Shown piece by piece: positions 1 through 9,920 of a DNA stretch of 64,000 nt. The translations under genes were made by a program, and so were the position numbers. The stretch is from Bacteroidota bacterium (GTDB lineage: Bacteria > Bacteroidota > Bacteroidia > Chitinophagales > Chitinophagaceae). Below the pieces are notes generated by a model. It made no database searches, was not told where the DNA came from, and saw only the letters and a program-made list of their open reading frames with translations. Numbering within the stretch: the first letter of the stretch is position 1; every line of letters starts with the position of its first letter. The stretch spans positions 1-64,000 of the forward strand of contig CANJPH010000010.1 in NCBI GenBank assembly GCA_947476145.1, given 5' to 3'.

Positions 1-1436
1 TAGGATGTAGCTTTATTGTGATAGCTCAACCAAAATTAGAAGATAAAAACGTTTTTGAGTTTAGAGGGGTATGGGTTGCTTCCGTTATTAATATAGACTG
101 GCCAAGCAAGCCAGGTTTAAGTAATGAAGTACAAAAAAATGAATTTATAGCACTTTTAGATATGCATCAGAAAAATGGCATGAACGCCATCATCATGCAA
201 ATTCGTCCAGCAGGAGATGCATTATATCCTTCCACACTAGAACCTTGGAGCGAATATTTAATGGGGCAGCAAGGCTTGCCTCCGAGTCCTTTTTATGACC
301 CATTGCAATTTATGATTTCAGAAACACATAAACGTGGTATGGAATTTCATGCATGGATCAATCCATATCGTGCCGTGTTTAATACCGAAAAATCAAGTAT
401 TGCGCCTAATCATTTAACCAAAACACATCCGGAATGGTTTGTGACATACGATAATAAAAAAATATTCAACCCTGGTTTACCTGAGGTTTGGAAACATGTC
501 AACAGAGTGATTAGTGATATCGTAACTAGATACGAGGTGGACGCTATTCACCTAGATGATTATTTTTATCCATACAAAGTACCTGGAAAAGAATTTAATG
601 ATGAAGCTGCTTATAAAAAATATGGCAATAATTTAGCTAAGGATGATTGGAGAAGAAGCAATTGCGATACCATTATAAAACAAATGTCTGCAACCATTCA
701 TAATATTAAACCGGGCGTTCAGTTTGGCATAAGCCCCTTTGGTGTATGGCGCAATAAATCACAGGATCCTGACGGCAGCAACACCAAAGCCGGTGTAACG
801 AACTATGACGACTTATATGCAGATATCATGCTTTGGGAAAAAAAGGGCTGGGTAGATTATATCGTTCCTCAATTGTATTGGGAACATGGTCACGCGCTAG
901 CAGATTACGATGAACTCGTAAATTGGTGGGATCAACATAGTCATAATAGAAATTTATATATTGGACATGGTATTTACCGAGCAGGCACTACACCAAATTG
1001 GAAAAGTCCCAATGAAATTCCTTACCAAATTAAAAGTTTAAGGAGTTTAAAAAACACAAGGGGCAGCGCTTATTTTAGTAGCAAAACATTTAACACCAAC
1101 CCCAACCATTGGAACGATACCTTACAAAATAATTATTATCGTAAGCCAGCATTACAACCTACTATGCCATGGTTGGTGCAGTATGAAGTTGCTACACCGG
1201 TAGTAAAAAAAATAGAGGCTGCATCTTATTCAGTGGAAGTAATAGATGCGAAAAAAGTAAAACAATTTGCTATTTTAAGTAAGACAAATAATGCTTATGC
1301 CGTTGAAGCAATTGTTTCTGGCGCAACCAAGCAGATTGATTTTAAGAAATTAAGTATTAGCAAACAAGCCGATACCCAATATTTCCTGGTTGCAATTGGA
1401 CTGCAGAACCAGCTAAGTAAAATGGTTGCTTTGTAA
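1..1436 (+). CDS. GHL10/DUF187 family glycoside-hydrolase-like protein, 5' end cut by window
   Basis: The reading frame is open from the window edge. The first in-frame start is GTG at 18, but the codons before it (3-17) continue the frame and read GCSFIVIAQPK, which looks like the end of a signal peptide, so the true start probably lies upstream of the window. The RGVWVAS...NIDWPS opening, an AWINPYR segment and an HLDDYFYP motif near 549-572 match the DUF187/GHL10 (YngK-like) TIM-barrel family of predicted glycosidases. The last 100 residues look like a beta-rich accessory domain. The stop directly abuts the stop of the convergent KUP gene. The substrate is unknown; peptidoglycan or polysaccharide is possible for the family. 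Confidence 0.85.
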   Translation, partial: GCSFIVIAQPKLEDKNVFEFRGVWVASVINIDWPSKPGLSNEVQKNEFIALLDMHQKNGMNAIIMQIRPAGDALYPSTLEPWSEYLMGQQGLPPSPFYDPLQFMISETHKRGMEFHAWINPYRAVFNTEKSSIAPNHLTKTHPEWFVTYDNKKIFNPGLPEVWKHVNRVISDIVTRYEVDAIHLDDYFYPYKVPGKEFNDEAAYKKYGNNLAKDDWRRSNCDTIIKQMSATIHNIKPGVQFGISPFGVWRNKSQDPDGSNTKAGVTNYDDLYADIMLWEKKGWVDYIVPQLYWEHGHALADYDELVNWWDQHSHNRNLYIGHGIYRAGTTPNWKSPNEIPYQIKSLRSLKNTRGSAYFSSKTFNTNPNHWNDTLQNNYYRKPALQPTMPWLVQYEVATPVVKKIEAASYSVEVIDAKKVKQFAILSKTNNAYAVEAIVSGATKQIDFKKLSISKQADTQYFLVAIGLQNQLSKMVAL

Positions 1437-3410
1437 TTAAGATTCGTAAATTCGCTTTAAAGGCGTACTCTGATTTCCTTTAATGATAAGGGGAACATGC
1501 TCTACTACGGTCATGTCATTGTCTAGTCCAAAAGCTTTTTGATCGCTTTGTGCCAATTGTTTAATATTAAAGTATGCATCCATAATAAAGTCCTCTCTAA
1601 TGCTTAACTCGTTTTCAATACTAAAGAAGCTTTCTATAATTACATAAGTAATGTCGGTATGGAAATCCTTACTCTTCAATGATTCGTATTTACTATAAAT
1701 ACCCAATTCATGGGATTCATTTAATTCCTGCATCACTTTCTTAAAGCAAATATTAATTCTAGGTTGAATTCTAAATCCTAATTTAAAGTCCACGCGCATC
1801 ACTTTGTCGTCCACCAATTCACGTATACTGTATTCCATACCATACGGCGAATCGGTACGGTCTATATGTATGAACCAATAAATATCGGCACGTTTCGGTT
1901 TGCGATTCAAGATAGAGTCAATAATTCTATGCTCAATTTCTCGGTGGTTATTGGCTTTTGTTAAATACACTAAATGTGTTGCATACTTAGGCATATCCTT
2001 GTCCGCACTTAAATCCACCAAAGGCTCCAAGTAGTCTTTCAATTTTACAAAATCTAAATATCGGTTGGCAATTTTTCTTGCTCGGTGCCAAATCATCATC
2101 ACAAAAATCATACTCAAAGAGAAAACAAATGTGATATAGGCTTCTTTGATTTTAACTGCATTCGCAACAAAGAATGAAATTTCAACTACACTAAAAATAC
2201 CAATGATTATAGCTACTGGCAAATGACCCCACCTGCGCACATTTAACAAATAAAAATTCATTAATATAGTTGTTGAAATCATCGTAATGATAATGGAAAA
2301 ACCATACGCTGCTTCCATATGCTCTACCTTCCTAAAAAATAAAATCATGGTGATACAGCCAACCCACAATAAAAAGTTTAAAGAAGGGATATAAATTTGT
2401 CCTTTTTGATCTGTTGGGAACTTCACCGTTACACGTGGCCAAAAGTTTAAACTAATGGCTTCATTTATTAAAGTAAACGAACCACTAATTAATGCCTGGC
2501 TTGCAATAATGGTAGCTAAAGTAGCAATGGCAATACCCACTATTAAAAACCAATGAGGCATCATTTCAAAAAACGGATTCATATTAGAAGGGCTTTCACC
2601 AAGATGTTGCATTAACCATGCACCTTGACCCATATAGCTCATTACTAAAGCAATTTTAACAAACATCCAACTCACTTGTATATTTTGACGACCGCAATGT
2701 CCTAAGTCACTATACAAGGCTTCCGCACCTGTTGTACATAAAAACACCGCGCCTAGCAACCAAAATCCTTTGGGATAATTAACCAGTAAATCATACGCAT
2801 AATAGGGATTCAAAGATTTGAATATTTGAACATGATCTACTACTTGAATGAAACCCAAAATAAATAACATGGAAAACCAAATAAGCATCACAGGTCCAAA
2901 TGCAAACCCAATGATTTTAGTTCCAAAACGTTGAAAGAAAAATATTACAGAAATGATTGCTACGACTATTCCTACGGTTAGATTGTTACCTGGTACAAAA
3001 ACCTTCTCCAAGCCTTTAACTCCTCCCAATCCTTCAATAGCAGACGCTACGGAAATGGGTGGTGTAATCATTCCATCGGCTAATAACATGGCAGCTCCAA
3101 TAATAGCAGGAACATAAATCCATTTTACGTATCTATTAATTAAAGCATAAAGTGAAAAAATTCCACCCTCTCCTCTATTGTCAGCCCTAAGGGTTAAAAA
3201 AACATATTTGAAAGTAGTTTGTAAAGTAAGGGTCCAAAAAACACAGGAGATGGCACCGTATACCAATTGCTCCGTTATGACTCTATTATTAATAATTGAC
3301 TTGAATACGTATAATGGAGAAGTTCCAATATCACCGTAAATAATTCCAAGGGTAACAATCAATCCTGCAACAGATAGTTTCTGTGCCTGTCTACCGTTTG
3401 TGTGTGCCAT
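1437..3410 (-). CDS. kup: KUP family potassium uptake transporter
   Basis: Low-affinity K+ uptake protein of the inner membrane, a K+/H+ symporter in the KUP/HAK/KT family. The N-terminus carries the family signature YGDIGTSPLYVF, followed by about twelve hydrophobic segments and a C-terminal cytoplasmic domain of roughly 190 residues. The length of 657 residues is normal for the family. I chose ATG at 3410 (MAHTNGRQ) over the in-frame ATG at 3464, because family proteins start shortly before the KLSVAGL-type first segment and the extra 18 residues are not family-like. The gene converges on the GHL10 gene with no spacer and no visible terminator. Confidence 0.93.
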   Translation of the reverse strand: MAHTNGRQAQKLSVAGLIVTLGIIYGDIGTSPLYVFKSIINNRVITEQLVYGAISCVFWTLTLQTTFKYVFLTLRADNRGEGGIFSLYALINRYVKWIYVPAIIGAAMLLADGMITPPISVASAIEGLGGVKGLEKVFVPGNNLTVGIVVAIISVIFFFQRFGTKIIGFAFGPVMLIWFSMLFILGFIQVVDHVQIFKSLNPYYAYDLLVNYPKGFWLLGAVFLCTTGAEALYSDLGHCGRQNIQVSWMFVKIALVMSYMGQGAWLMQHLGESPSNMNPFFEMMPHWFLIVGIAIATLATIIASQALISGSFTLINEAISLNFWPRVTVKFPTDQKGQIYIPSLNFLLWVGCITMILFFRKVEHMEAAYGFSIIITMISTTILMNFYLLNVRRWGHLPVAIIIGIFSVVEISFFVANAVKIKEAYITFVFSLSMIFVMMIWHRARKIANRYLDFVKLKDYLEPLVDLSADKDMPKYATHLVYLTKANNHREIEHRIIDSILNRKPKRADIYWFIHIDRTDSPYGMEYSIRELVDDKVMRVDFKLGFRIQPRINICFKKVMQELNESHELGIYSKYESLKSKDFHTDITYVIIESFFSIENELSIREDFIMDAYFNIKQLAQSDQKAFGLDNDMTVVEHVPLIIKGNQSTPLKRIYES

Positions 3411-3503
3411 GAAGCAAATAATAAATTGAGAACAAAGTTTATGCTTTTTAGGATAACTCAACACATTAATGCAAAGTATTTTAAAAAAACTTTAAATTAA
3501 ATA

Positions 3504-3977
3504 CTAAGGCTTGTAAGTGCCAAAAAGTGCTTCAACTGCTTTAACCCTATAATCAAATATTCCTTGAAGCTGCTTTTTTACGAGTATCCATTGGGCAATA
3601 TCACCCAAAAAGCCCAAAGGAATTTTATAATGCACAATATCTTCCATGCAAACCCCACCAGGAATGGCTTTAAAATGGTGCTGATGATGCCAAAGGCTAT
3701 AAGGACCAAAACGTTGCTCATCTACAAAATACTTTCCTTCCTGAACATGAGTGATCTCCGTCATCCAATACATAGGAATGCGTAATAGTGGGCTTACCGT
3801 GTATTCAATGATTTGCCCTGGATACATTTTTTCCCCATGGTGCTTACTAATAATATTAAACCCCATATGCTGAGGGGTAATTTTAGCCAAATTAGCGGGG
3901 CTGCTAAAAAAATCCCAAGCCTGATCCATCCCAATGGGTAAATTTTGGGTCGTGTGTAAACTATATACTTTTGACAT
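3504..3977 (-). CDS. SRPBCC (START-like) ligand-binding family protein
   Basis: Small soluble protein of 157 residues. The opening (HTTQNLPIGMDQAWDFFSSP) followed by a P-L-L-R-I-P...W-T-E-I-T strand pattern and a DIVHYKIPLGFLG segment near the end fits the START-like/SRPBCC fold of the CoxG/YndB-type cell-division-inhibitor-like group. The ligand is unknown. I use ATG at 3977 (MSKVYSL). Longer in-frame starts at 4031 and 4064 lack fold similarity, and the one at 4064 would run into the divergent helicase gene. The 66-base gap to that gene probably holds both promoters. No catalytic function can be assigned. Confidence 0.75.
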   Translation of the reverse strand: MSKVYSLHTTQNLPIGMDQAWDFFSSPANLAKITPQHMGFNIISKHHGEKMYPGQIIEYTVSPLLRIPMYWMTEITHVQEGKYFVDEQRFGPYSLWHHQHHFKAIPGGVCMEDIVHYKIPLGFLGDIAQWILVKKQLQGIFDYRVKAVEALFGTYKP

Positions 3978-4043
3978 ACCATCATAACAAGGAATGGCCC
4001 CTTTTGTTGTGCATATTCGAAGGAAAGCCATTAATTTTATACA

Positions 4044-7000
4044 ATGATTAGCAAGTTGGAACAAGCAAAGGCTTTTGAAGCAGTTTATGAAAGTTTAAAC
4101 GAACAACAGAAAGTTGCCGTCAACTCCATCGAAGGACCCGTAATGGTCATTGCCGGACCTGGAACTGGGAAAACGCAAATTTTAGGTGCACGAATTGGTA
4201 AAATATTGCTTGAAACCGATACTGCTCCAGAAAATATTCTTTGCCTCACCTATACAGACGCAGGGGCCATTGCCATGCGCAAACGCTTAGTGAGCATGAT
4301 AGGCACTAGTGCGTATAAAGTTAATATATCCACCTTTCACTCCTTTTGTAATGATATCATCCAGGATAATTTGTCCCTTTTTGATAAAACCAATTTGGAT
4401 GCTATTTCAGAGTTAGAAAAAATTGAATTACTCAAAAAACTAATTGACGGATTTGATAAAACCAATCCATTAAAAAGATATCGCGGAGATATTTATTTTG
4501 AAATGAGCAATTTGGCTAAACTGTTTAGTGCCATGAAAAAAGAAGGTTGGAAACCTTCCTTCTTAATAGAAAAAGTGGATGATTATATCAAAGAGATCCC
4601 ATTTAGAGATGCGTTTATTTACAAAAGAAAATACAAGCAATTTGAAGCGGGCGCTTTAAAGCAAGGACTGGTGGACAATGAACTAGAAAAAATGGAAAAG
4701 CTTAAAGCTGCCATCGCGAGTTTTGATGTTTACCAACAATTAATGAAGGCACGAAATAGGTATGATTTTGAAGACATGATTAACTGGGTGATTACCGCAT
4801 TTAAGGAAAATAAAAACCTTCTTGCACAATACCAGGAACGCTTCTTATATATATTGGTAGACGAATTTCAGGATACGAGTGGAACACAAAATGAATTGGT
4901 ACAACTGCTCGTAAATTATTGGGATCAACCTAATTTATTTGTAGTAGGCGACGACGACCAAAGTATTTTTAGATTCCAAGGGGCCAACGTTGAGAACATG
5001 CTGCACTTTCAAAACCATTACGCGCAGGATATTTTAACAATTGTATTGGAAAATAATTACAGATCTACTCAACCCATATTAGACGCTTCTAGTATTGTTA
5101 TCAATAACAACCAGGAAAGGTTAGTAAATAAAATTAAAGGGTTAGAAAAAAAATTAATTGCAGCACACCCGGATAATCAACTAAATACCATTTCTCCAAA
5201 AGTAGTTTCCTACCCTCTTCCTGAGGAAGAAATGATTGATATTACAGAACAAATTGTACAACTTACTCATAAAGGAGTTGCACCCAATCAAATTGCAGTA
5301 TTGTATAAGGAACATAAATATGGAGAAGAGATTGCTCACTTTTTACAACAAAAAAATATTCCAGTATATACCAAACGTACTGCCAATTTACTAGACCAAA
5401 TTTTAGTAAAACAAATTATCACCCTATTAGACTATTTAGTTTGCGAGTTGGACCAACCTTACGAGGGTGCGAATTTATTATTTGAAATATTACATTTTAA
5501 ATGGTGGAGTATTTCTCCAATTACCATTGCCAAGATAACTTTTGAAGCCAATCAATTAAAATATGGTAGTCCTGAAAACTCCTTTAGAAAAGTACTTGTT
5601 GACAAAACACAACAAGTACAAGGAAGCTTGTTTCTGGAAGGTGGCGTTCCGGAGCTTGCTAAAGCAGTGCAGGTATTGGAATCTTTAATCAACGAGGTGC
5701 CCAATGTAACCTTATTAAACTTAGTGGAACAGGTACTCCAAAAAACAGGTATTATTCAATCGGTACTTCAATCTAATAATAAAGGATTTGAACTAGAAGT
5801 GATTACCAAGTTTTTTGATTTTATAAAAGAGGAAACGCATCGTCGTCCAAGCTTAAATTTAAAAGACTTAGTAACCATGCTTGCGCTGATGCAAAAAGAA
5901 GGTATTCGTTTACCACTTGCCATTACCACGGGTGGTGTGAGCGGCGTTAATTTACTTACAACGCACGGAAGCAAAGGATTGGAATTTGAATATGTATTCG
6001 TTGCAGGAACCAACGCGCACTTTTGGGAGAAGAAAAGAGCATCCAATAATATTGGATATAGTCTACCAGATACGGTATTCAGTACCTTAGAAAATACAGA
6101 TGACAAGGAGGAATTAAGAAGGCTGTTTTATGTTGCCCTTACACGTGCTAAAAAAGAGATACAAATCTCCTACGTACTGAATCGAGCAGATGGGAAAGTG
6201 GCTGAGCCAAGTCAATTTATTATTGAATTAATTGAGGGCAATGAAAAATACATAACTGAAAGGCAACTTGAGGCAGCGCTTAAAACGCAATACAAACTGC
6301 TACACATTCAAAGTACCACTCCCCCACAAATCAAACAATTAGAGGATGATTTTATAAGCCCTAAATTGGAACAGTTTACCATGAATGTAACTGCTTTGAA
6401 CAATTATTTAAAATGCCCTCTACATTTCTATTTCAATAGTTTAATTCGCGTGCCATCTGGAAAATCCGAAGCCACTACTTTTGGCTCTGCCGTGCATGAT
6501 GCATTAAATAAACTATTTAAAAAAATGCAGGAGCGAAACAACGTATTTCCAGACAAGCAGGAGTTAGTGCTGGACTTCAACTATTACATGGCAAGACATA
6601 GAGAGGCTTTCACACAGATAGAATATAATAGAAGGAAAGAACAAGGAGAAATAGTACTTACTCGCTATTACGATGAGTATATGCAAACTTGGAATAAAGT
6701 AGTTACTACAGAATATAGAATTAATAACGTGGTACTGAATGGCATCCCATTAAAAGGGGCGATTGATAAAATTGAGTTTAATGGAAAGCAAGTAGTCGTA
6801 ATTGATTATAAAACAGGAAGTGTAGAAAATGCAAAAGAAAAGCTAAACGCACCCAATGAAAAATATCCAGATGGAGGAGATTATTGGAGACAAGCTGTTT
6901 TTTATAAAATTTTATTAAACCATCATCCAAAAAACTGGGAAGTAACTACAGCAGAATTCGATTTTGTTGAACCCAACAAAAAGAAGCAGTTTGAAAAAGC

Positions 7001-7196
7001 ATCTGTTGCCATCAGCGATGCCGATATCACTACTGTAACGCAACAAATAAATACAGTTTGGCAAAAAATACAAGAAAAAGACTTTTATACGGGTTGCGGC
7101 AAACCAGAATGCCATTGGTGCAATTTTGTTAAAAACAATGAGTTAACGGTTGCTTTACATCAAATCCCCAATGGAGATTTGGAAGAATCTGACTAA
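4044..7196 (+). CDS. UvrD-type DNA helicase fused to PD-(D/E)XK nuclease
   Basis: ATP-dependent superfamily 1A helicase joined to a RecB-like nuclease in one 1050-residue chain, probably acting in double-strand break processing or repair. Motifs in order: Walker A AGPGTGKTQ (about residues 37-45), Walker B DEFQD (273-277), GDDDQ (303-306), NNYRST, THGSKGLEF and LFYVALTRAKKE. The C-terminal third has a nuclease core, GAID...VVVIDYKTG (about 905-922). A Cys in YLKCPLHFYF (about 791) and the cluster CGKPECHWC at the end resemble the iron-sulphur staple of AddB-type nucleases. It differs from the usual AddA/AddB pair by carrying helicase and clustered-Cys nuclease in one chain. No addA- or addB-like partner is adjacent. 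Confidence 0.9.
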   Translation: MISKLEQAKAFEAVYESLNEQQKVAVNSIEGPVMVIAGPGTGKTQILGARIGKILLETDTAPENILCLTYTDAGAIAMRKRLVSMIGTSAYKVNISTFHSFCNDIIQDNLSLFDKTNLDAISELEKIELLKKLIDGFDKTNPLKRYRGDIYFEMSNLAKLFSAMKKEGWKPSFLIEKVDDYIKEIPFRDAFIYKRKYKQFEAGALKQGLVDNELEKMEKLKAAIASFDVYQQLMKARNRYDFEDMINWVITAFKENKNLLAQYQERFLYILVDEFQDTSGTQNELVQLLVNYWDQPNLFVVGDDDQSIFRFQGANVENMLHFQNHYAQDILTIVLENNYRSTQPILDASSIVINNNQERLVNKIKGLEKKLIAAHPDNQLNTISPKVVSYPLPEEEMIDITEQIVQLTHKGVAPNQIAVLYKEHKYGEEIAHFLQQKNIPVYTKRTANLLDQILVKQIITLLDYLVCELDQPYEGANLLFEILHFKWWSISPITIAKITFEANQLKYGSPENSFRKVLVDKTQQVQGSLFLEGGVPELAKAVQVLESLINEVPNVTLLNLVEQVLQKTGIIQSVLQSNNKGFELEVITKFFDFIKEETHRRPSLNLKDLVTMLALMQKEGIRLPLAITTGGVSGVNLLTTHGSKGLEFEYVFVAGTNAHFWEKKRASNNIGYSLPDTVFSTLENTDDKEELRRLFYVALTRAKKEIQISYVLNRADGKVAEPSQFIIELIEGNEKYITERQLEAALKTQYKLLHIQSTTPPQIKQLEDDFISPKLEQFTMNVTALNNYLKCPLHFYFNSLIRVPSGKSEATTFGSAVHDALNKLFKKMQERNNVFPDKQELVLDFNYYMARHREAFTQIEYNRRKEQGEIVLTRYYDEYMQTWNKVVTTEYRINNVVLNGIPLKGAIDKIEFNGKQVVVIDYKTGSVENAKEKLNAPNEKYPDGGDYWRQAVFYKILLNHHPKNWEVTTAEFDFVEPNKKKQFEKASVAISDADITTVTQQINTVWQKIQEKDFYTGCGKPECHWCNFVKNNELTVALHQIPNGDLEESD

Positions 7197-7206
7197 GTTT
7201 GTGCCT

Positions 7207-8622
7207 ATGAAAAAGAGATTGATTTTCTGTTCCATTATTAAAACCTTAGTGACCATTTATCTGGCAACTTCCTTCACTTCATGTGCCAATATTGTACCCC
7301 CAAGTGGTGGACCAAGAGACAGTATCCCTCCTTATCGCATTAAAGCAAATCCAATAGATTCTGCAATAAATGTTCAACCAAAAGAAATTTCAATTTATTT
7401 TAACGAATATATCAACACCACCAGCCTGCAAGAAAATGTAGTGGTTTCGCCTAGTATGAAAACCAATCCGCTGATTGAATCGGTGTTGGATAAAATTAGC
7501 ATTAAAATTAAAGACACTTTACTAAAAAATACCACTTACAGTATTCAATTTGGGAATGCCATTAGAGATGTTAACGAAGGAAATGTGGCTAAGGATTATA
7601 CTTATGTGTTTAGTACGGGCAACTATTTGGATAGCGGAAAAATTAATGGCACTGCCCTGCTTGCAGAAACCGGGAAAGTGGATAGTAGTTTAATTGTACT
7701 ATTACAGCCAAGCAATAATGATACCGCTATTTTTAAGAATAGGCCCTTGTATTATGCTAAAATAAATGGTAAAGGGAAATTTTCATTTAACTACTTACCT
7801 TATCAAGAATTCAATGTTTTTGTGTTGCCCAATGACTATACAAAAAAGTATGACGACAGTACAAAGCTATTTGCATTTTTAGACAACCCTGTGAAAGTAA
7901 GCAGATCAAAAGATTCTATTCATTTATTTGTTTTTCAAGGAGCTAAAAAAAATGAAAAGAAAAAAGTAGTCAATACAAAAGCCCTTAAACGTAATACCCC
8001 TTCTCTAATTTATTCAAAAAGTTTAGAAGGTAAACAACTAGATTTATTATCCCCACTTCAACTTTCATTTGAAACACCAATACATTTAAATGACAGCTTC
8101 CCTCTTGTATTAGCAGATACTTTAAACATGGCCATCAAGGGCTTTACAGTGCGGTTGGATAATGCGGACGCACAGAAAATTGAAATACAATATGCATGGC
8201 CAAGTGATACTAAATTTCATTTGATTGTTCCGCAACGCGGGATTAAAGATTCGCTAGAAAATACACTTGTAAAAAATGACACCCTCATCTTTACAACCAA
8301 GCCGAAAACTGCATATGGATCATGTGAGATAAAAATAAATGGATATGAGCAATATAAAAATCCAATATTATTGTTGACTCAAGATGATAAGATAAAATTT
8401 AGTTTTCCAGTGAATGCAAGCACTTTAAAGATTGCTCAATTACCTCCCGGAGAGTTTCAAATTAAAATATTAGAAGACGAGAATAAGAACGGGAAATGGG
8501 ATACGGGAAGTTATGGTTTTGGAAAGAGCAAAAAGCAACCTGAAAAAGTTTGGAACCTACCGCAGAAATTAAATATAAGAGCAGACTGGGATAACGAGTT
8601 GAATATTACAATTAATAAGTAG
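7207..8622 (+). CDS. Ig-like domain lipoprotein (SbsA Ig/Big_5 type)
   Basis: Predicted outer-membrane or periplasmic lipoprotein of 471 residues. The N-terminus is a lipoprotein signal with Cys26 in FTSC, followed by PPSGGPRDSIPP, a pattern typical of a large Bacteroidota family. An Ig-like domain follows (the PKEISIYFNEYI...ENVVVSPS segment is the Big_5/SbsA type), then several beta-rich segments and a C-terminal LEDENKNGKWDTG stretch typical of these proteins. ATG at 7207 was chosen over in-frame ATGs at 7150 and 7171, because these sit inside the helicase gene and only the shorter form gives a clean signal peptide. It starts 10 bases after the helicase stop, so the two may be cotranscribed. 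Function unknown. Confidence 0.8.
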   Translation: MKKRLIFCSIIKTLVTIYLATSFTSCANIVPPSGGPRDSIPPYRIKANPIDSAINVQPKEISIYFNEYINTTSLQENVVVSPSMKTNPLIESVLDKISIKIKDTLLKNTTYSIQFGNAIRDVNEGNVAKDYTYVFSTGNYLDSGKINGTALLAETGKVDSSLIVLLQPSNNDTAIFKNRPLYYAKINGKGKFSFNYLPYQEFNVFVLPNDYTKKYDDSTKLFAFLDNPVKVSRSKDSIHLFVFQGAKKNEKKKVVNTKALKRNTPSLIYSKSLEGKQLDLLSPLQLSFETPIHLNDSFPLVLADTLNMAIKGFTVRLDNADAQKIEIQYAWPSDTKFHLIVPQRGIKDSLENTLVKNDTLIFTTKPKTAYGSCEIKINGYEQYKNPILLLTQDDKIKFSFPVNASTLKIAQLPPGEFQIKILEDENKNGKWDTGSYGFGKSKKQPEKVWNLPQKLNIRADWDNELNITINK

Positions 8623-8643
8623 TTTTACAAATCATTTGTCCCT

Positions 8644-9258
8644 ATGCAATTACCTTCCTCTTTACTTGAAAATGCAGTAGCAGAATTTGCTAAGTTGCCC
8701 GGCATTGGTAAAAAAACGGCACTTCGATTGGTATTGCATTTATTAAAACAAGACAAAGGAGTAACCACCCAATTTGGTGAAACGCTTCAAAAAATGCGCA
8801 ACGAAATTCAGTTCTGTCAAAAATGCTATAATATTAGTGATGGAACTATTTGTTCCATTTGTGCAAATTCAGGAAGACAAAAAGATACCATTTGTGTAGT
8901 TGAAAATATTAGAGATGTGATTGCTATTGAAAACACGCAACAATATCATGGAACCTACCATGTATTAGGGGGCATTATTTCCCCTCTGGATGGTATTGGT
9001 CCCGAACAATTAACCATTGAGCCACTCATTGAAAGAGTCAATAAGGATAAGGTAACAGAATTGGTTTTTGCCTTAAACCCCACCATACAGGGAGACACGA
9101 CTATCTATTATATACAAAAGAAAATGGCCAATAACCCCTGCCGCATCACTACCATTGCAAGAGGCATTGCATTTGGCGGGGAATTAGAGTATGCCGACGA
9201 AATGACCTTAGGCAAGAGCATCTCCAATAGACAACCCATACAACAATATATCAAGTAG
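8644..9258 (+). CDS. recR: Recombination mediator RecR
   Basis: RecR loads RecA on gapped DNA in the RecFOR pathway. At 204 residues it has normal length. The N-terminal helix-hairpin-helix (LPGIGKKTALRLVLHLL), the zinc finger CQKC...CSIC (about residues 59-74) and a Toprim domain (VVENIRDVIAIE through the LALNPT-like VFALNPTIQGD motif) are all present. It follows the lipoprotein gene by 21 bases. ATG at 8644 is the only sensible start. A YceI-type gene lies downstream behind its own likely promoter. Confidence 0.95.
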   Translation: MQLPSSLLENAVAEFAKLPGIGKKTALRLVLHLLKQDKGVTTQFGETLQKMRNEIQFCQKCYNISDGTICSICANSGRQKDTICVVENIRDVIAIENTQQYHGTYHVLGGIISPLDGIGPEQLTIEPLIERVNKDKVTELVFALNPTIQGDTTIYYIQKKMANNPCRITTIARGIAFGGELEYADEMTLGKSISNRQPIQQYIK

Positions 9259-9278
9259 ATTGTTATTATTAAAATAAC

Positions 9279-9286
9279 TACATTTG
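9279..9286 (+). promoter_or_regulatory. Candidate Bacteroidota -7 box (TACATTTG) for the YceI-like gene
   Basis: TACATTTG matches the TAnnTTTG -7 consensus and lies 33 bases before the ATG at 9320. A TTG at 9260-9262 could act as the upstream element, but the spacing is shorter than usual. Confidence 0.45.
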
Positions 9287-9319
9287 ATGTTCAAACATTA
9301 AATACAATGATACTACTAT

Positions 9320-9850
9320 ATGAAAAAAATATTTACCCTCCTCGCTATTATTTTATTAAGTGCCAACTTGGCCCATGCACAAAGGGCTTTTGAGACTAAA
9401 GCTGCAACCGTTCGCTTTATTGCTTTGGACGATAAAGATATTGAAGCGGTTAATAAAGAAGCGACTAGTCGCCTAGAAGCCAATGGTGTATTAACTTTCA
9501 GTATGGCGGCGACAGGATTTCATTTTGACATTAAAAAAATGGAAGAGCATTTTAACGCTGATTATATTGAGAGCAAAAAATTCCCACGCGTTACTTTTAA
9601 CGGTCAAATAACCAATTTTAATACGGTTAACTTTACTAAAAATGGTAAATACCCAGTTTCCGTTACAGGCACCATGCAGGTACATGGGGTAAATAAAGCC
9701 ATTCAAGCCAATGGAACCTTAGAAATTATCAATGGGGTGCCCAAGGCAAGTGCTCAATTTACAGTTCGCCTTAAAGACTTTGGCATGGATGGGATTTTAA
9801 TCAGTTTTGTTGCCGATAAGGTGAATGTGGAAGTGAGTGCCAGCTACTAA
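9320..9850 (+). CDS. YceI family periplasmic protein
   Basis: Secreted protein of 176 residues. It has a clear signal peptide (MKKIFTLLAIILLSANLAHAQ), then the YceI-type lipocalin-like barrel: VRFIALDDKDIEAVNKEA, FDIKKMEEHFNADYIESKKFPRV and a VTGTMQVHGV segment. YceI-like proteins bind polyisoprenoid or other amphiphilic ligands. Here the N-terminal part resembles the Bacteroidota subgroup that retains FHFD..KMEEHFN. Ligand and role are unknown. It appears monocistronic, followed by a 216-base gap that holds the metH leader. Confidence 0.85.
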   Translation: MKKIFTLLAIILLSANLAHAQRAFETKAATVRFIALDDKDIEAVNKEATSRLEANGVLTFSMAATGFHFDIKKMEEHFNADYIESKKFPRVTFNGQITNFNTVNFTKNGKYPVSVTGTMQVHGVNKAIQANGTLEIINGVPKASAQFTVRLKDFGMDGILISFVADKVNVEVSASY

Positions 9851-9882
9851 TTAAGCCCTATTTTAATAGTAAAGCCCCTTTA

Positions 9883-9914
9883 TTTGGCTAAAAGCCAATA
9901 CTAAGCTAACTTTG
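9883..9914 (+). promoter_or_regulatory. Strong Bacteroidota-type promoter for metH
   Basis: TTTG at 9883-9886 and TAACTTTG at 9907-9914, 20 bases apart, match the Bacteroidota -33/-7 consensus well. The predicted transcript start is near 9920, leaving a leader of about 145 bases before the metH start. The spacer contains TAAAAGCCAATA, which recurs in the HU promoter spacer. Confidence 0.65.
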
Positions 9915-9920
9915 CCCCGC

